A DNA stretch of 64,000 bases from positions 4,237,501 to 4,301,500 of the forward strand of contig NZ_CP110973.1 of the NCBI RefSeq assembly GCF_026248825.1, written 5' to 3'. The translations under genes were made by a program, and so were the position numbers. Below, one piece after another: positions 26,153 through 35,859 of this stretch. The notes beneath the pieces are model-generated. The model ran no database searches, had not been told where the DNA came from, and saw only the letters and a list, made by a program, of their open reading frames with translations. The stretch comes from Larkinella insperata (GTDB lineage Bacteria > Bacteroidota > Bacteroidia > Cytophagales > Spirosomataceae). Each line of letters opens with the position of its first letter. Position 1 is the stretch's first letter.

Positions 26153-27007
26153 ATGAAGTTTTGGAAGTCTACGAAAGCGTATTTACAAACCGCGCACTAC
26201 CTCAGTCTGGATGTGGTGGCGGGTGCGGTATTTTCGCACGTCATGGTGGCCCGCCTGCCGGATGGGCGTCGGCCCGTGGACTGGGCGACCACGGTTTTGC
26301 TGGGAATCTGCGTATTCATCATTTATACCGCTGACCGCCTGTACGACGTGCGCAAGGGCTTGACTTCCAGCGCATCGTTGACCCCCCGCCACCGGTTTCA
26401 CGCCGAACATAACCGGGTACTAATTCGGGTTCTGCTGGGGCTGGTGGTGGTTTGCGTCATCCTGCTCTTCTGGCTGCCCAGAAGCGTAATCTGGTTCGGA
26501 ACGGTACTGGCGCTGGTTTCGGGAGCTTACGTCTGGGGTGTTTCGCGCCTGCCGGAGTCGAACCGAAAGCTGGTCTGGAAAGAACCCGCCGTCACCTTAC
26601 TTTATACGGTAGGGGTCTGGGGCAGTTCATGGGCGCAGAAACCAACCATCGGCTGGTCGGAAATCGGGCTGGGGATTCTGTTTTTGATTGTTGTTTTTCA
26701 AAACCTGCTGCTGTTTTCGGTCATGGAAGCGCAGGAATTTCCAGACAACTCGTTTTCGCTGGCCACCCTCTGGGGCTTCGAGCGGAGCGACGTGGTGCTG
26801 CGGACCTTTACGGTGGTTGTGACGGTTTTGGCGCTGGTTATCTTTTTTCTGGCCGAAGACCGGTTTGCGCAGCGGGCCGCCATCATTGAAGGATTGATGA
26901 GCGCGGTTTTGTACGCCATTCAGCGCTACCCGAAGTCGTTTTTGACCAACGAACGCTACCGCTGGATCGGCGACGGCGTATTTTGGCTTCCGGTTTTGAT
27001 TCTTTGA
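26153..27007 (+). CDS. Polytopic membrane protein of unknown function, UbiA-like topology
   Basis: A 284-residue protein with about seven hydrophobic segments (for example ATTVLLGICVFIIYTADRLYD, VLLGLVVVCVILLFWL, VIWFGTVLALVSGAYVWG, VTVLALVIFFLAED). The layout and the TADRLYD segment, placed where UbiA prenyltransferases have their first Asp motif, recall that superfamily. The canonical NDxxDxxxD and DxxxD motifs are not intact, so enzymatic activity is doubtful. It stands alone between the sigma gene (divergent) and the phosphohexomutase gene, which has its own promoter. I do not recognise a specific family. Confidence 0.65.
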   Translation: MKFWKSTKAYLQTAHYLSLDVVAGAVFSHVMVARLPDGRRPVDWATTVLLGICVFIIYTADRLYDVRKGLTSSASLTPRHRFHAEHNRVLIRVLLGLVVVCVILLFWLPRSVIWFGTVLALVSGAYVWGVSRLPESNRKLVWKEPAVTLLYTVGVWGSSWAQKPTIGWSEIGLGILFLIVVFQNLLLFSVMEAQEFPDNSFSLATLWGFERSDVVLRTFTVVVTVLALVIFFLAEDRFAQRAAIIEGLMSAVLYAIQRYPKSFLTNERYRWIGDGVFWLPVLIL

Positions 27008-27053
27008 CCCCGTTTCCAACAATTTGCGGCCCGAAAAGCTTTTACCAAAAGGA

Positions 27054-27084
27054 TTTGACTCCTTCATTAAGAACTGTAAATTGG
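27054..27084 (+). promoter_or_regulatory. Promoter before the phosphohexomutase gene
   Basis: TTTG at 27054-27057 and TAAATTGG at 27077-27084 are separated by 19 nt. The -7 box has one mismatch to TAnnTTTG. The ATG follows 25 nt downstream. Confidence 0.45.
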
Positions 27085-27109
27085 CAGCCGATTCTAACTT
27101 CTATTCCAT

Positions 27110-28867
27110 ATGACAACTGCATTTGATTCTGCAACGCAAGCTACCATCGACCAATGGCTCAACGGCAATTACGACGCTGAGACAAAAGCCGAAATCCAGA
27201 AATTACTGGACAACGGTGAAACAACAGAATTGACGGATTCTTTCTATAGAAGTTTGGAATTTGGTACGGGTGGTCTGCGCGGGGTCATTGGCGTGGGTTC
27301 CAACCGCATGAACCGCTACACCGTTGGCGCAGCTACGCAGGGGCTGGCCAACTACCTGAATGCCGCTTTCCCGGAACAACAAATTAAAGTAGCCATCGCG
27401 CACGACAGCCGCCGGATGAGCCCGGAGTTTGCCCGGATTGTGGCCGATATTTTCTCGGCCAACGGTATTGAAGTTTATCTGTTCAGTTCGCTGCGCCCGA
27501 CGCCCGAACTGTCCTTTGCCATCCGCCAGCTGGGCTGCCAGAGCGGTATTGTCGTAACGGCTTCTCACAACCCGCCGGAATACAACGGCTACAAGGCTTA
27601 CTGGAGCGATGGCGGTCAGGTGGTGGCGCCCCACGACAAAAACATCATCACCGAAGTCAATAAAATTACCTCCATCGACGAAGTGAAATTTGAGGGCGTG
27701 CCCGAGAAAATCCACCTGATCGACGAGGAAATTGACAGCGTGTACGTTGAGCGGATCAAGTCGAACTCGATCAATCCGGACGTGATTGCGCGCCAGAAAG
27801 ACCTCAACATTGTTTATACGCCCATCCACGGCACCGGCATTACCCTGGTTCCGCGCGTGCTGGAAGCGCTCGGTTTCACCAACGTGAACATCGTAGAGGA
27901 GCAGGCCAAACCCGACGGTAATTTTCCGACCGTCAAATCGCCCAACCCCGAGGAGCGGGATGCCATGCGGCTGGCCCTCGAAAAAGCCGAAGCGCTGAAC
28001 GCCGACTTGATCATGGCAACGGACCCCGACGCCGACCGCGTGGGGTCGGGCGCCCGCAACCACCACGGCGAATTTGAACTGCTGAACGGTAACCAGATGG
28101 CCAGTCTGATCATCTACTACCTGTTGCAGGCCTGGCAGGACGCCGGCAAACTGACGGGCAAGGAGTTTGTGGCCAAAACCATCGTGACCACCGACCTCAT
28201 CGACAAGATGTGCGAGCAGTACGGGGTGTCGTGCTACAACACGCTGACCGGTTTTAAATACATCGCGCAGATCATTCGCGAACTGGAAGGCCAGCAGCAG
28301 TTTATCGGCGGGGGCGAAGAAAGCTACGGGTACCTGATCGGCGATTTCGTCCGCGACAAAGACGCCATTGCTTCCTGCGCCATGATTGCCGAGCTGACGG
28401 CCTACGCCAAAGACAAAGGGCTGAGCCTGTTTGATTTGCTGATGGAGATGTACCAGAAATTCGGGTTCTACTACGAAGGGCTGATCTCGCTGACCAAAAA
28501 AGGTAAATCCGGGGCCGAAGAAATTCAGCAGATGATGGCCGACTTCCGGGCCAATCCGCCGAAGCAAATCGCGGGTTCGGAAGTGATCCGGGTGGACGAC
28601 TACAAAGCCCTGGAACGGACCGACCTGAAAACCGGAGAGAAAACCGCCATCGAAGCGGGCAAGATGGGGATCGAAGCCTCAAACGTCTTGCAGTTCTTCA
28701 CCGCCGACGGCAGCAAGGTTTCCGCCCGCCCGTCCGGTACCGAACCGAAAATCAAGTTTTACGTCAGCGTCAACGAACCACTGGCCAGCAAAGAAGATTT
28801 CGACGCGGTTTACGACAAGCTGAAACAAAAAGTGCAGTCTGTCATGACCGATTTGAACTTGCAATAG
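27110..28867 (+). CDS. Phosphohexomutase (phosphoglucomutase/phosphomannomutase family)
   Basis: A 585-residue alpha-D-phosphohexomutase that interconverts sugar 1- and 6-phosphates in the cytoplasm. The active-site phosphoserine loop is VVTASHNPPEYNGYK (Ser about 152), the metal loop is DPDADRVG, the sugar-binding loop is GGGEESYGYL, and the phosphate-binding loop is SARPSGTEPKIKFY. The length and the start with an FGTGGLRG segment fit the large PgcA/PGM2-like subgroup. Whether glucose, mannose or pentose phosphate is preferred cannot be told. It is monocistronic: its own promoter is upstream and a clear terminator follows. Confidence 0.93.
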   Translation: MTTAFDSATQATIDQWLNGNYDAETKAEIQKLLDNGETTELTDSFYRSLEFGTGGLRGVIGVGSNRMNRYTVGAATQGLANYLNAAFPEQQIKVAIAHDSRRMSPEFARIVADIFSANGIEVYLFSSLRPTPELSFAIRQLGCQSGIVVTASHNPPEYNGYKAYWSDGGQVVAPHDKNIITEVNKITSIDEVKFEGVPEKIHLIDEEIDSVYVERIKSNSINPDVIARQKDLNIVYTPIHGTGITLVPRVLEALGFTNVNIVEEQAKPDGNFPTVKSPNPEERDAMRLALEKAEALNADLIMATDPDADRVGSGARNHHGEFELLNGNQMASLIIYYLLQAWQDAGKLTGKEFVAKTIVTTDLIDKMCEQYGVSCYNTLTGFKYIAQIIRELEGQQQFIGGGEESYGYLIGDFVRDKDAIASCAMIAELTAYAKDKGLSLFDLLMEMYQKFGFYYEGLISLTKKGKSGAEEIQQMMADFRANPPKQIAGSEVIRVDDYKALERTDLKTGEKTAIEAGKMGIEASNVLQFFTADGSKVSARPSGTEPKIKFYVSVNEPLASKEDFDAVYDKLKQKVQSVMTDLNLQ

Positions 28868-28907
28868 GTTGTTAAAATCCTATCGCTGCATCATTCCAAG
28901 AACAACG

Positions 28908-28932
28908 ACCGGGGCCATGTCCCGGTTTTTTT
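28908..28932 (+). terminator. Intrinsic terminator of the phosphohexomutase gene
   Basis: A 6-bp stem ACCGGG/CCCGGT (28908-28913 with 28921-28926) is followed by a seven-T run, 40 nt after the stop codon. Confidence 0.75.
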
Positions 28933-29081
28933 ATATCCCTTCTTCAAAGATTGAAAAGTTGTTAAAATTCCGCTTGGTTATTACTTGAATTTTTGCTGGA
29001 AAAAACTTTATTTTCGTAAGCTTTCACGGCCTACAGTACAACAGGAAGTATCCTTTTTACTAACCAATTACCATCTCTATT

Positions 29082-32000
29082 ATGCAACACAATTACCCTC
29101 GGCCGCTGCGCGTCTGCGCAGTGGTGGCTTTGGCGTGGTTCCTCACAATTGCTGCCTGGGCGCAGGATCGGAAGGTTAACGGCCTCATCACGGACGGCAG
29201 CGACAATAATCCGCTTCCCGGCGCCAACGTCGTTGTCAAAGGAACCACCATCGGGGCTTCTACCGATGCCAACGGACGATTCACCCTGAATGTCCCCACC
29301 GGACGTGACGTACTGACCATCTCGGCCATCGGTTTTGCCGGGCAGGAAGTCACCATCGGAAACCGTTCCGAAATTACTATTACCCTCCAAACCGACATTA
29401 AAACCCTTTCCGAAGTGGTGGTGACGGGCTACGGCGCGCAGTCGAAAAAAGACATAACCGGGGCCGTTGCGACCGTGGATACCAAGCAGTTACTGTCGGT
29501 TCCGGCCACCAACGTCGGTCAGGCCTTGCAGGGGCGCGTAGCGGGCGTACAGGTCGGAAACGAAAATTCACCGGGCGGGGGCGTCATGGTCCGGATTCGC
29601 GGGTTTGGCACGATCAACGACAACTCTCCGCTGTACGTGATCGACGGAACGCCCACCAAAGGTAATCTCAACACGCTGAATCTAAACGATATCGAGTCGC
29701 TTCAGGTCCTGAAGGATGCGTCGGCGGCTTCGATTTACGGATCGCGGGCCGGCAATGGAGTCGTGATCATTACCACCAAAAAAGGAAAGATCGGTAAGCC
29801 CCGGTTTTCGTACGACGTATACTATGGCACGCAACGGCCCGGCAAGTTCCTCAACATGCTGAACACCAACGAATACGCGCAGCTGGTCTGGGAGTCCCGG
29901 CGAAACTCCGGGGCGGTGGCGGCCAACGGCAACCCGTTGCATTCGCAGTTTGGCAACGGTCCGGAGCCTGTTATTCCGGACTATATTTTCCCCAGCGCGG
30001 CTTCGGCGAACGATCCGCGGGTGGCGCAGGATGCCAGCGGGAAGTACATTAATTACTCCAACAACATTGATGCCGCCGACTTCAACAAAACGAAGTGGCT
30101 GATTACCAAAGCCAACAAGGAAGGCACCAACTGGTTTGACGAAATTTTCGATCCGGCACCGATTCAGAATCACCAGCTTGGCGTGTCGGGCGGAACCGAA
30201 ACCGGGCGGTATGCCATGTCGCTGAACTACTTCAACCAGCAGGGAATCATGAAGTACACGGGCTACAAACGGTATTCACTGCGGGCCAATACCGAATTTA
30301 CGGTCACCAAACGAGTCCGGGTGGGGCAGAACTTTCAGGTAGCGTATGGCGAGCGGATCGGCCAGCCAAACGGCAACAGCAACGAAAGCAACCCGATTTC
30401 GTTTGCGTACCGGATTCAACCGATTATTCCGGTGTTCGACGTAACGGGTTATTACGCCGGGGCCCGCGGGGGCGACTTGGACAACGCCCGGAACCCGGTG
30501 GCCGACCTGTGGCGAAATAAGGATAACATTCAGAAGGAAGTCCGGCTGTTTGGCAACGCCTACGCCGAGGTGGACATTCTGAAAAACCTGACGGCCCGCA
30601 CCAGTTTCGGGATCGACTACAACCTTTTTAACTTCAAAAACTACACGCTGCGCGACATTGAATCGCCCGAGTCGAGGGGTTCCAACAGCCTGCAGACGAG
30701 CAACAACTACGAGTGGACCTGGACGTGGTACAACACGTTGACCTACAACCGGGCGTTTGGGGAGCGCCACCGGCTGAACCTGATTGTGGGAACGGAAGCC
30801 ATCAAGAATTACTACGAATTCTTTGACGCCACCCGGACTAATTTCGCCATTGATGACCTCGATAACCGGTATCTGAGCGCCGGAACGGGCATACAGACCA
30901 ACAACGGCGGGGCCTCCAACTGGCGGCTGGCATCGGAGTTTGCCCGGGCCAACTACGCCCTTGACGATAAATACCTCCTCGACGTGACGATCCGGCGCGA
31001 CCGTTCATCCCGGTTTGCGCGGGATTTCCGGGTGGCTTACTTCCCGGCAGTGAGCGCGGGCTGGCGGCTGTCGCAGGAAGCGTTCATGAAGTCGCTGACG
31101 TGGATCGACGACGCTAAAATCCGGATTGGCTGGGGGCAAACCGGTAACCAGGAAATCGGGAATTACAACCCGTATACCCAGTTCAGTACCAACCCCATTA
31201 CGTCGTTTTACGACATCAACGGTACCCGCACGTCGGCCGTGCCGGGCTACGAGCTGACGCAGTTCGGAAACGCCAACGCCAAGTGGGAAACCACCACCAG
31301 CACCAACATTGGTCTGGATGCTACCCTGCTGAAAAACAAGCTAAACGTCGGTTTCGACTGGTACACCCGCACGACCTCCGACATGCTATTTCCGGTGCAG
31401 ATTCCGCTGACACAGGGGGTGGCAACGGCGCCGTTTCAGAACATTGGAGAAATGCGCAACCGGGGGATCGACCTGATGCTGAACTACAACGGCAAACTGG
31501 CCGGCGGTCTGACGTATAATGTTGGTTTGAACCTGGGCACGTACCGCAATGAAGTCATCCGAACCACCGGCGATCCGAGAACCCAGTATTTCGGCATCAA
31601 CGACGAACGGATTCAGAATTTTGTGGTCACGCAGCAGGGCTACCCGATTTCGTCCTTCTTCGGCTACACCATCGACGGTATTTTCCAGTCGGATGAAGAA
31701 GCGGCCAACCATCCCGTGCAGTTTGGCAATGCGGGCGTTGAAAACAAGGCCGGACGGTTTAAATTCCGGGATGTCAACGGCGACGGTGTGGTAAATTCGG
31801 GCGATCTGAGCATCATCGGCAACCCGCACCCCAACTTCAACTACGGGGTGAACGTAAACCTGAATTACAAGAATTTTGGTCTGACGGTTTTTGGGCAGGG
31901 CGTACAGGGAAACGACATTTTCAATTACGTGAAGTACTGGACGGATTTCCCGACGTTTGCGGGTAACCGCAGCACCCGGATGCTGTACGACTCCTGGCGG

Positions 32001-32339
32001 CCGGGTAAAACCGACGCCATTCTGCCCCAGCTCCGGTCGAGCGATCAGGTGAGCATTCTGCCCTCGACCTACTACCTGGAAAGCGGTTCTTACTTCCGTT
32101 TCAAAAACATTCAGCTGACCTATTCGCTGCCCGCCAAATTGTTGTCGAAACTGGGCATGGGTCAGGCGTCGGTGTACGTGCAGGGACAGAATCTGGTGAC
32201 CATTACCAACTATTCGGGCATGGACCCCGAAATCAACCTGCGGAACTACGCGGCCGGTAATGATCGCCAGATCGGGGTGGACGGTGGTGCGTATCCCATC
32301 GCCAAATCCCTGATACTGGGCCTGAACCTGAGTTTTTAA
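29082..32339 (+). CDS. SusC/RagA TonB-dependent transporter (no STN domain)
   Basis: A 1,085-residue outer-membrane importer. A signal peptide (about 1-27, ending AAWAQ) is followed by a carboxypeptidase-regulatory-like domain (about 31-110). The TonB-box/plug start is at about 117 (VVVTGYGAQSKKDITGAVATVD), and the barrel ends LILGLNLSF. It lacks the N-terminal STN domain of the other SusC here, and no sigma/anti-sigma pair is beside it, so a different control is expected. It is cotranscribed with the SusD gene 21 nt downstream. No degradative enzymes flank the pair, so its ligand cannot be guessed. Confidence 0.95.
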   Translation: MQHNYPRPLRVCAVVALAWFLTIAAWAQDRKVNGLITDGSDNNPLPGANVVVKGTTIGASTDANGRFTLNVPTGRDVLTISAIGFAGQEVTIGNRSEITITLQTDIKTLSEVVVTGYGAQSKKDITGAVATVDTKQLLSVPATNVGQALQGRVAGVQVGNENSPGGGVMVRIRGFGTINDNSPLYVIDGTPTKGNLNTLNLNDIESLQVLKDASAASIYGSRAGNGVVIITTKKGKIGKPRFSYDVYYGTQRPGKFLNMLNTNEYAQLVWESRRNSGAVAANGNPLHSQFGNGPEPVIPDYIFPSAASANDPRVAQDASGKYINYSNNIDAADFNKTKWLITKANKEGTNWFDEIFDPAPIQNHQLGVSGGTETGRYAMSLNYFNQQGIMKYTGYKRYSLRANTEFTVTKRVRVGQNFQVAYGERIGQPNGNSNESNPISFAYRIQPIIPVFDVTGYYAGARGGDLDNARNPVADLWRNKDNIQKEVRLFGNAYAEVDILKNLTARTSFGIDYNLFNFKNYTLRDIESPESRGSNSLQTSNNYEWTWTWYNTLTYNRAFGERHRLNLIVGTEAIKNYYEFFDATRTNFAIDDLDNRYLSAGTGIQTNNGGASNWRLASEFARANYALDDKYLLDVTIRRDRSSRFARDFRVAYFPAVSAGWRLSQEAFMKSLTWIDDAKIRIGWGQTGNQEIGNYNPYTQFSTNPITSFYDINGTRTSAVPGYELTQFGNANAKWETTTSTNIGLDATLLKNKLNVGFDWYTRTTSDMLFPVQIPLTQGVATAPFQNIGEMRNRGIDLMLNYNGKLAGGLTYNVGLNLGTYRNEVIRTTGDPRTQYFGINDERIQNFVVTQQGYPISSFFGYTIDGIFQSDEEAANHPVQFGNAGVENKAGRFKFRDVNGDGVVNSGDLSIIGNPHPNFNYGVNVNLNYKNFGLTVFGQGVQGNDIFNYVKYWTDFPTFAGNRSTRMLYDSWRPGKTDAILPQLRSSDQVSILPSTYYLESGSYFRFKNIQLTYSLPAKLLSKLGMGQASVYVQGQNLVTITNYSGMDPEINLRNYAAGNDRQIGVDGGAYPIAKSLILGLNLSF

Positions 32340-32360
32340 CCAATCAAGAGACGAAAAATC

Positions 32361-34088
32361 ATGAGAAAAATAACCTTGTTTCTGTTTGTCGTCTGCTGCA
32401 TGGTGGGGAGTTCGTGCTCAGACAAATTTCTGGAAGTACAGCCCAAAGCGGCTCTTTCCAATACGGCTTTGCAAAATAAAGCCGGTATCAACGCCCTGCT
32501 GATCGGTGCGTACTCGCTGCTCGATGGCTGGGCCACGGCTGAGGGCGCCTACCGCTCGTACCAGTCATCGGGCGACAACTGGGTATTTGGCAGTGTGGCT
32601 TCCGACGATGCCTACAAAGGAACCATTGCCGGCGACCAGCCGCCCATTTCGCTCATCGAGCAGGGCAACATTCAGTCGGATAACATTTACTTCCGGGGCA
32701 AGTGGCGGGGCATGTACGATGGTATTGCCCGCACCAACGACGTGCTGCAAAACCTGGCAATGGCCAAAGACCTGACGGATGCGGAAAGCAAGCAGATCGT
32801 CGCCGAAGCGCGGTTTCTGCGGGGGCACTACCATTCTGAACTCAAAAAGATGTACAATAAGGTGCCCTACATTGACGAAACGATTTACAATCCGAACGAT
32901 CTGGAGAGCACCAAAGTCCCGAACACCGAAGACATATGGCCCAAGATCAACGCTGACTTACAGGCGGCTTACGAGGTGTTACCGGCTACGCAAACCCAGA
33001 AAGGGCGCGTTACCAAATGGGCGGCCGCGGCTACGTTAGCGAAAGCGTATCTATTCCAGAAAAAATACACCGAAGCTAAGACACTGCTCGAAGCAATTGT
33101 CGCCAGTGGGCAGTACCGCTTGATGCCGCTGTACCACGACAACTTCCGGGCCGTTACCAACAACAACGCCGAATCAATTTTTGAAATTGAGCACTCGGTA
33201 AACGATGGAGCCTCCGGCGGGGAAAACGGTAACATCGGGGCTACCCTCAACTACCCCTACGGTGGTGGGGGCGTAACGACCTGCTGTGGTTTTTTCCAGC
33301 CTTCGCAAAACCTGGTCAACGCGTTCAAAACCGACGCCAACGGGTTACCGCTGCTCGATACGTTCAACAATGCGGATATCAAGAACGACCAGGGCATTGA
33401 GTCCACGGCGGCTTTTACGCCCTACGACGGAACGCTGGACCCTCGACTGGATCATACCGTGGGACGCCGGGGCATTCCCTTTCTGGATTGGGGCATCCAT
33501 CCGGGCAAGCTTTACATCCGTGATCAGGCCTACGGCGGGCCGTATTCTCCCAAAAAACACGTGATGTACCGCTCTGATGTCGGCACGAACACGTTTGTCA
33601 GCAACCCGCGTCTGAACGCCAACAACTACCGGATGATTCGGTATTCGCACGTTTTGTTGTGGCTGGCCGAAGCGGAAGTGGAGGGGGGCAGTCTGGAAAA
33701 AGCCCGGGAGTACGTCAACCAGATCCGTCGGCGGGCGGCCAATCCGGACGGTTTTGTCAAAACACCGGACGGCAAACCGGCGGCCAATTACGTCATTAGC
33801 GAATACACCGCCCCCTGGACCGACCAGGCCGTGGCCCGGAAAGCCGTGCAGTTTGAAGAGCGACTGGAATTCGGGATGGAAGGCCACCGCCGGTTCGACC
33901 TGGTGCGCTGGGGCATTGCCGATCAGGTGCTGAATGCGTATTATGTGGACGAGGCTAAAAAACGTCCTTACCTGAACGGGGTGAAATTCATCAAAGGCAA
34001 GCACGAGTATTTCCCCATTCCGTTGCAGGAAATCCTGAACAGCCAGAAAAACGGTACGCCCACGCTGGTCCAGAATCCGGGCTATTGA
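32361..34088 (+). CDS. SusD/RagB-family outer-membrane lipoprotein
   Basis: A 575-residue substrate-binding lipoprotein that partners the SusC encoded upstream. The lipoprotein signal is MRKITLFLFVVCCMVGSSCS with Cys19. The helical SusD core is visible (KWRGMYDGIARTNDVLQNL, AEARFLRGHYHSELKKMY). The C-terminal SusD segment has LWLAEAEVEGGSLEKAREYVNQIRRRA, FEERLEFGMEGHRRFDLVRWG and YFPIPLQEI. The operon ends after it at a long inverted repeat. Nothing indicates the ligand. Confidence 0.95.
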   Translation: MRKITLFLFVVCCMVGSSCSDKFLEVQPKAALSNTALQNKAGINALLIGAYSLLDGWATAEGAYRSYQSSGDNWVFGSVASDDAYKGTIAGDQPPISLIEQGNIQSDNIYFRGKWRGMYDGIARTNDVLQNLAMAKDLTDAESKQIVAEARFLRGHYHSELKKMYNKVPYIDETIYNPNDLESTKVPNTEDIWPKINADLQAAYEVLPATQTQKGRVTKWAAAATLAKAYLFQKKYTEAKTLLEAIVASGQYRLMPLYHDNFRAVTNNNAESIFEIEHSVNDGASGGENGNIGATLNYPYGGGGVTTCCGFFQPSQNLVNAFKTDANGLPLLDTFNNADIKNDQGIESTAAFTPYDGTLDPRLDHTVGRRGIPFLDWGIHPGKLYIRDQAYGGPYSPKKHVMYRSDVGTNTFVSNPRLNANNYRMIRYSHVLLWLAEAEVEGGSLEKAREYVNQIRRRAANPDGFVKTPDGKPAANYVISEYTAPWTDQAVARKAVQFEERLEFGMEGHRRFDLVRWGIADQVLNAYYVDEAKKRPYLNGVKFIKGKHEYFPIPLQEILNSQKNGTPTLVQNPGY

Positions 34089-34109
34089 TGGGTGGGAAGT
34101 GAGAAGAAA

Positions 34110-34179
34110 GACAAAAGAGTAAAGACAAGAGAGAACAGACGAAAAGCGGTCTTTCTTCCCTTGTCTTTACTCTTTTGTC
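34110..34179. terminator. Long perfect inverted repeat between convergent genes
   Basis: Two 20-bp perfectly complementary arms (34110-34129 and 34160-34179), purine-rich on one side and pyrimidine-rich on the other, are separated by 30 nt. It lies between the SusD stop and the stop of the convergent oxidoreductase (34184) and probably serves as a terminator for both. Confidence 0.6.
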
Positions 34180-34183
34180 ACTA

Positions 34184-35215
34184 TCAAAACTCCAGTACTT
34201 TTTGGGTCTGGCTGCTTTCGTTGGCCAGTTCAATAATCCGGATGACGGCAATGGCCTGCTCAGGAGTCACTTCCTGCGGTTTTTCGCCGACGATGGCCTG
34301 GTAGAGGTTATCGTAAAAATGGTGGTAGTTGCCCGGCTGGCTCGGGAAGGTAAAACGGCCTTCGGGAGTAGTGAGCGTACCGTACTGGCTTTCGGGTTCG
34401 GCGCCCCAGTCCGGCGTACTGGGCAAAATATTTTTGCGCTGGGTTTCTTCCTGGATGTCCAGGCCGTGTTTGATAAACGAGCCTTTCGTGCCGTGGATGA
34501 TGTAGCGCAGGCTGCTGTCGATGGTCAGCATCGACGATTTCAGAATCACGCGCTTATCGGGGTAAAACAGCCGAACATCAAAATAATCGTCCAGCACACC
34601 GCCTTTCCGAATGACCCGGACATCGCCCGAAACCGCTTCCGGCAGCCCAAACAACGCAACGGCCTGGTCGATCAGGTGCGATCCCAGGTTAAACAGGTTG
34701 CCACCGCCCTCGGCATCCTGTTCTTTCCAGCTAGCGGCCACCTCGGGCCGGAACCGGTCGTAGCGGCATTCGTACTCCACAATGTCGCCCAGTTGATCTT
34801 CCCGCAGGAGTTGTTGAATGGTCAGAAAATCCGCGTCGTAGCGCCGGTTCTGGTACGGTATCGCCACCAGCCCCTTCTGCCGGGCGAGTTCCAGCAATTC
34901 GCGGGCCTGGGCCGAGGTGTTGGCAAACGGTTTTTCGATCAAAACGTGCTTTCCGGCTTCCAGGGCGGCTTTGGCGTACGAAAAATGGGTGTCGTTGGGC
35001 GAACTAACAATGACGAGATCGATATCCGGGTCGGCCAGTAAGTCTTCGTGGCTGCGCACGGTTTGGATCGTTGGGTCAAACGCTTCGGCTTCGTTGCGGT
35101 GCCGCTCAACCACTTTCACAATTTTAAAATGGGGGTTAACCGTCAGAAAAGGCGCGTGGAAATACCGGCCCGACAGTCCGAAACCAATTATTCCAACCTG
35201 AATGGTACGAGACAT
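34184..35215 (-). CDS. Gfo/Idh/MocA-family NAD(P)-dependent oxidoreductase
   Basis: A 343-residue cytoplasmic oxidoreductase acting on sugars, inositols or related polyols. The N-terminal Rossmann fold has VGIIGFGLSGRYFHAP, the diagnostic EKPFANT (Lys of the EKP motif) is at about residue 95, and the C-terminal GFO_IDH_MocA_C domain begins around FRPEVAASW. The start at 35215 is chosen because the longer ORF adds 20 residues ahead of the Rossmann strand without a homologous look. The substrate is unknown. It is convergent with the second SusD gene and divergent from tsaE. Confidence 0.9.
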   Translation of the reverse strand: MSRTIQVGIIGFGLSGRYFHAPFLTVNPHFKIVKVVERHRNEAEAFDPTIQTVRSHEDLLADPDIDLVIVSSPNDTHFSYAKAALEAGKHVLIEKPFANTSAQARELLELARQKGLVAIPYQNRRYDADFLTIQQLLREDQLGDIVEYECRYDRFRPEVAASWKEQDAEGGGNLFNLGSHLIDQAVALFGLPEAVSGDVRVIRKGGVLDDYFDVRLFYPDKRVILKSSMLTIDSSLRYIIHGTKGSFIKHGLDIQEETQRKNILPSTPDWGAEPESQYGTLTTPEGRFTFPSQPGNYHHFYDNLYQAIVGEKPQEVTPEQAIAVIRIIELANESSQTQKVLEF

Positions 35216-35285
35216 GGGATAGAGGAAACAAAGTTGCGGGCCGAAGATGGCTAATTTTGCCCAGAAGGTCAACAATGGGGCATAA

Positions 35286-35317
35286 TCTGTCGGAGACGAA
35301 GAAAAATGTTATCTTTG
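35286..35317 (+). promoter_or_regulatory. Promoter before tsaE
   Basis: TCTG at 35286-35289 (one mismatch to TTTG), 20 nt, then TATCTTTG at 35310-35317, an exact TAnnTTTG. The chosen ATG at 35338 is 20 nt downstream. A second exact box, TAATTTTG, lies at 35253-35260. Confidence 0.45.
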
Positions 35318-35337
35318 GAAGTGAATTATGGTACGGA

Positions 35338-35748
35338 ATGACATTACGCTTTCAGAGAATTGATGAATTAGAGACCGTCGCCGGGCAATTGATCGACGCC
35401 GGACGCTCGCATTCCGTCTGGCTGTTCGAAGGCGAAATGGGGGCGGGCAAGACCACGCTGATCAAAGCGGTCTGCCGGCGGCTGGGGGTAGTCAACACCG
35501 TTCAGAGCCCCACTTTTTCGATTGTAAATGAGTATGTTACCCAGACCGGTGAGCCCATTTATCACTTTGACTGTTACCGGCTTCGGGACGAGGAGGAAGC
35601 CCTCGACAGCGGTCTGGAAGAGTACATTGATTCGGGAGAACGCTGCCTGATTGAGTGGCCGGAGCGAATCGCTGGCCTGTTGCCGCCCGATGCCTGGACC
35701 ATTCAGCTCCGGGTAGAAAATGAAGAACGAGTATTAGAAACTAAATAG
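35338..35748 (+). CDS. tsaE: tRNA threonylcarbamoyladenosine biosynthesis ATPase TsaE
   Basis: A 136-residue P-loop ATPase that works with TsaB and TsaD to form t6A in tRNA. The Walker A loop is FEGEMGAGKTTLIKA, preceded by the short N-terminal strand typical of TsaE. QSPTFSIVNEY and YHFDCYRL are family signatures, and the C-terminal IEWPERI motif is present. The start is set at the ATG at 35338, which gives the usual length and lies after a promoter-like element. The longer reading frame from 35257 would add 27 non-homologous residues and run through that promoter. The tsaD partner is about 20 kb away. Confidence 0.93.
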   Translation: MTLRFQRIDELETVAGQLIDAGRSHSVWLFEGEMGAGKTTLIKAVCRRLGVVNTVQSPTFSIVNEYVTQTGEPIYHFDCYRLRDEEEALDSGLEEYIDSGERCLIEWPERIAGLLPPDAWTIQLRVENEERVLETK

Positions 35749-35859
35749 ACACACAAAGTACGAATTAAGAGAGACGAATCATTCAAGATGTTGGGGCGGC
35801 TGAACCGCGTTTGAAAAAATTGTCTTTCAGAGTTCGTAATCCATAAATCCCGTTTATAA

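Noticed and set aside
27203..28567. A 454-codon open frame on the minus strand
   Set aside because: It is antisense to the phosphohexomutase gene, which has all catalytic loops; the frame is open because of third-position G+C bias.
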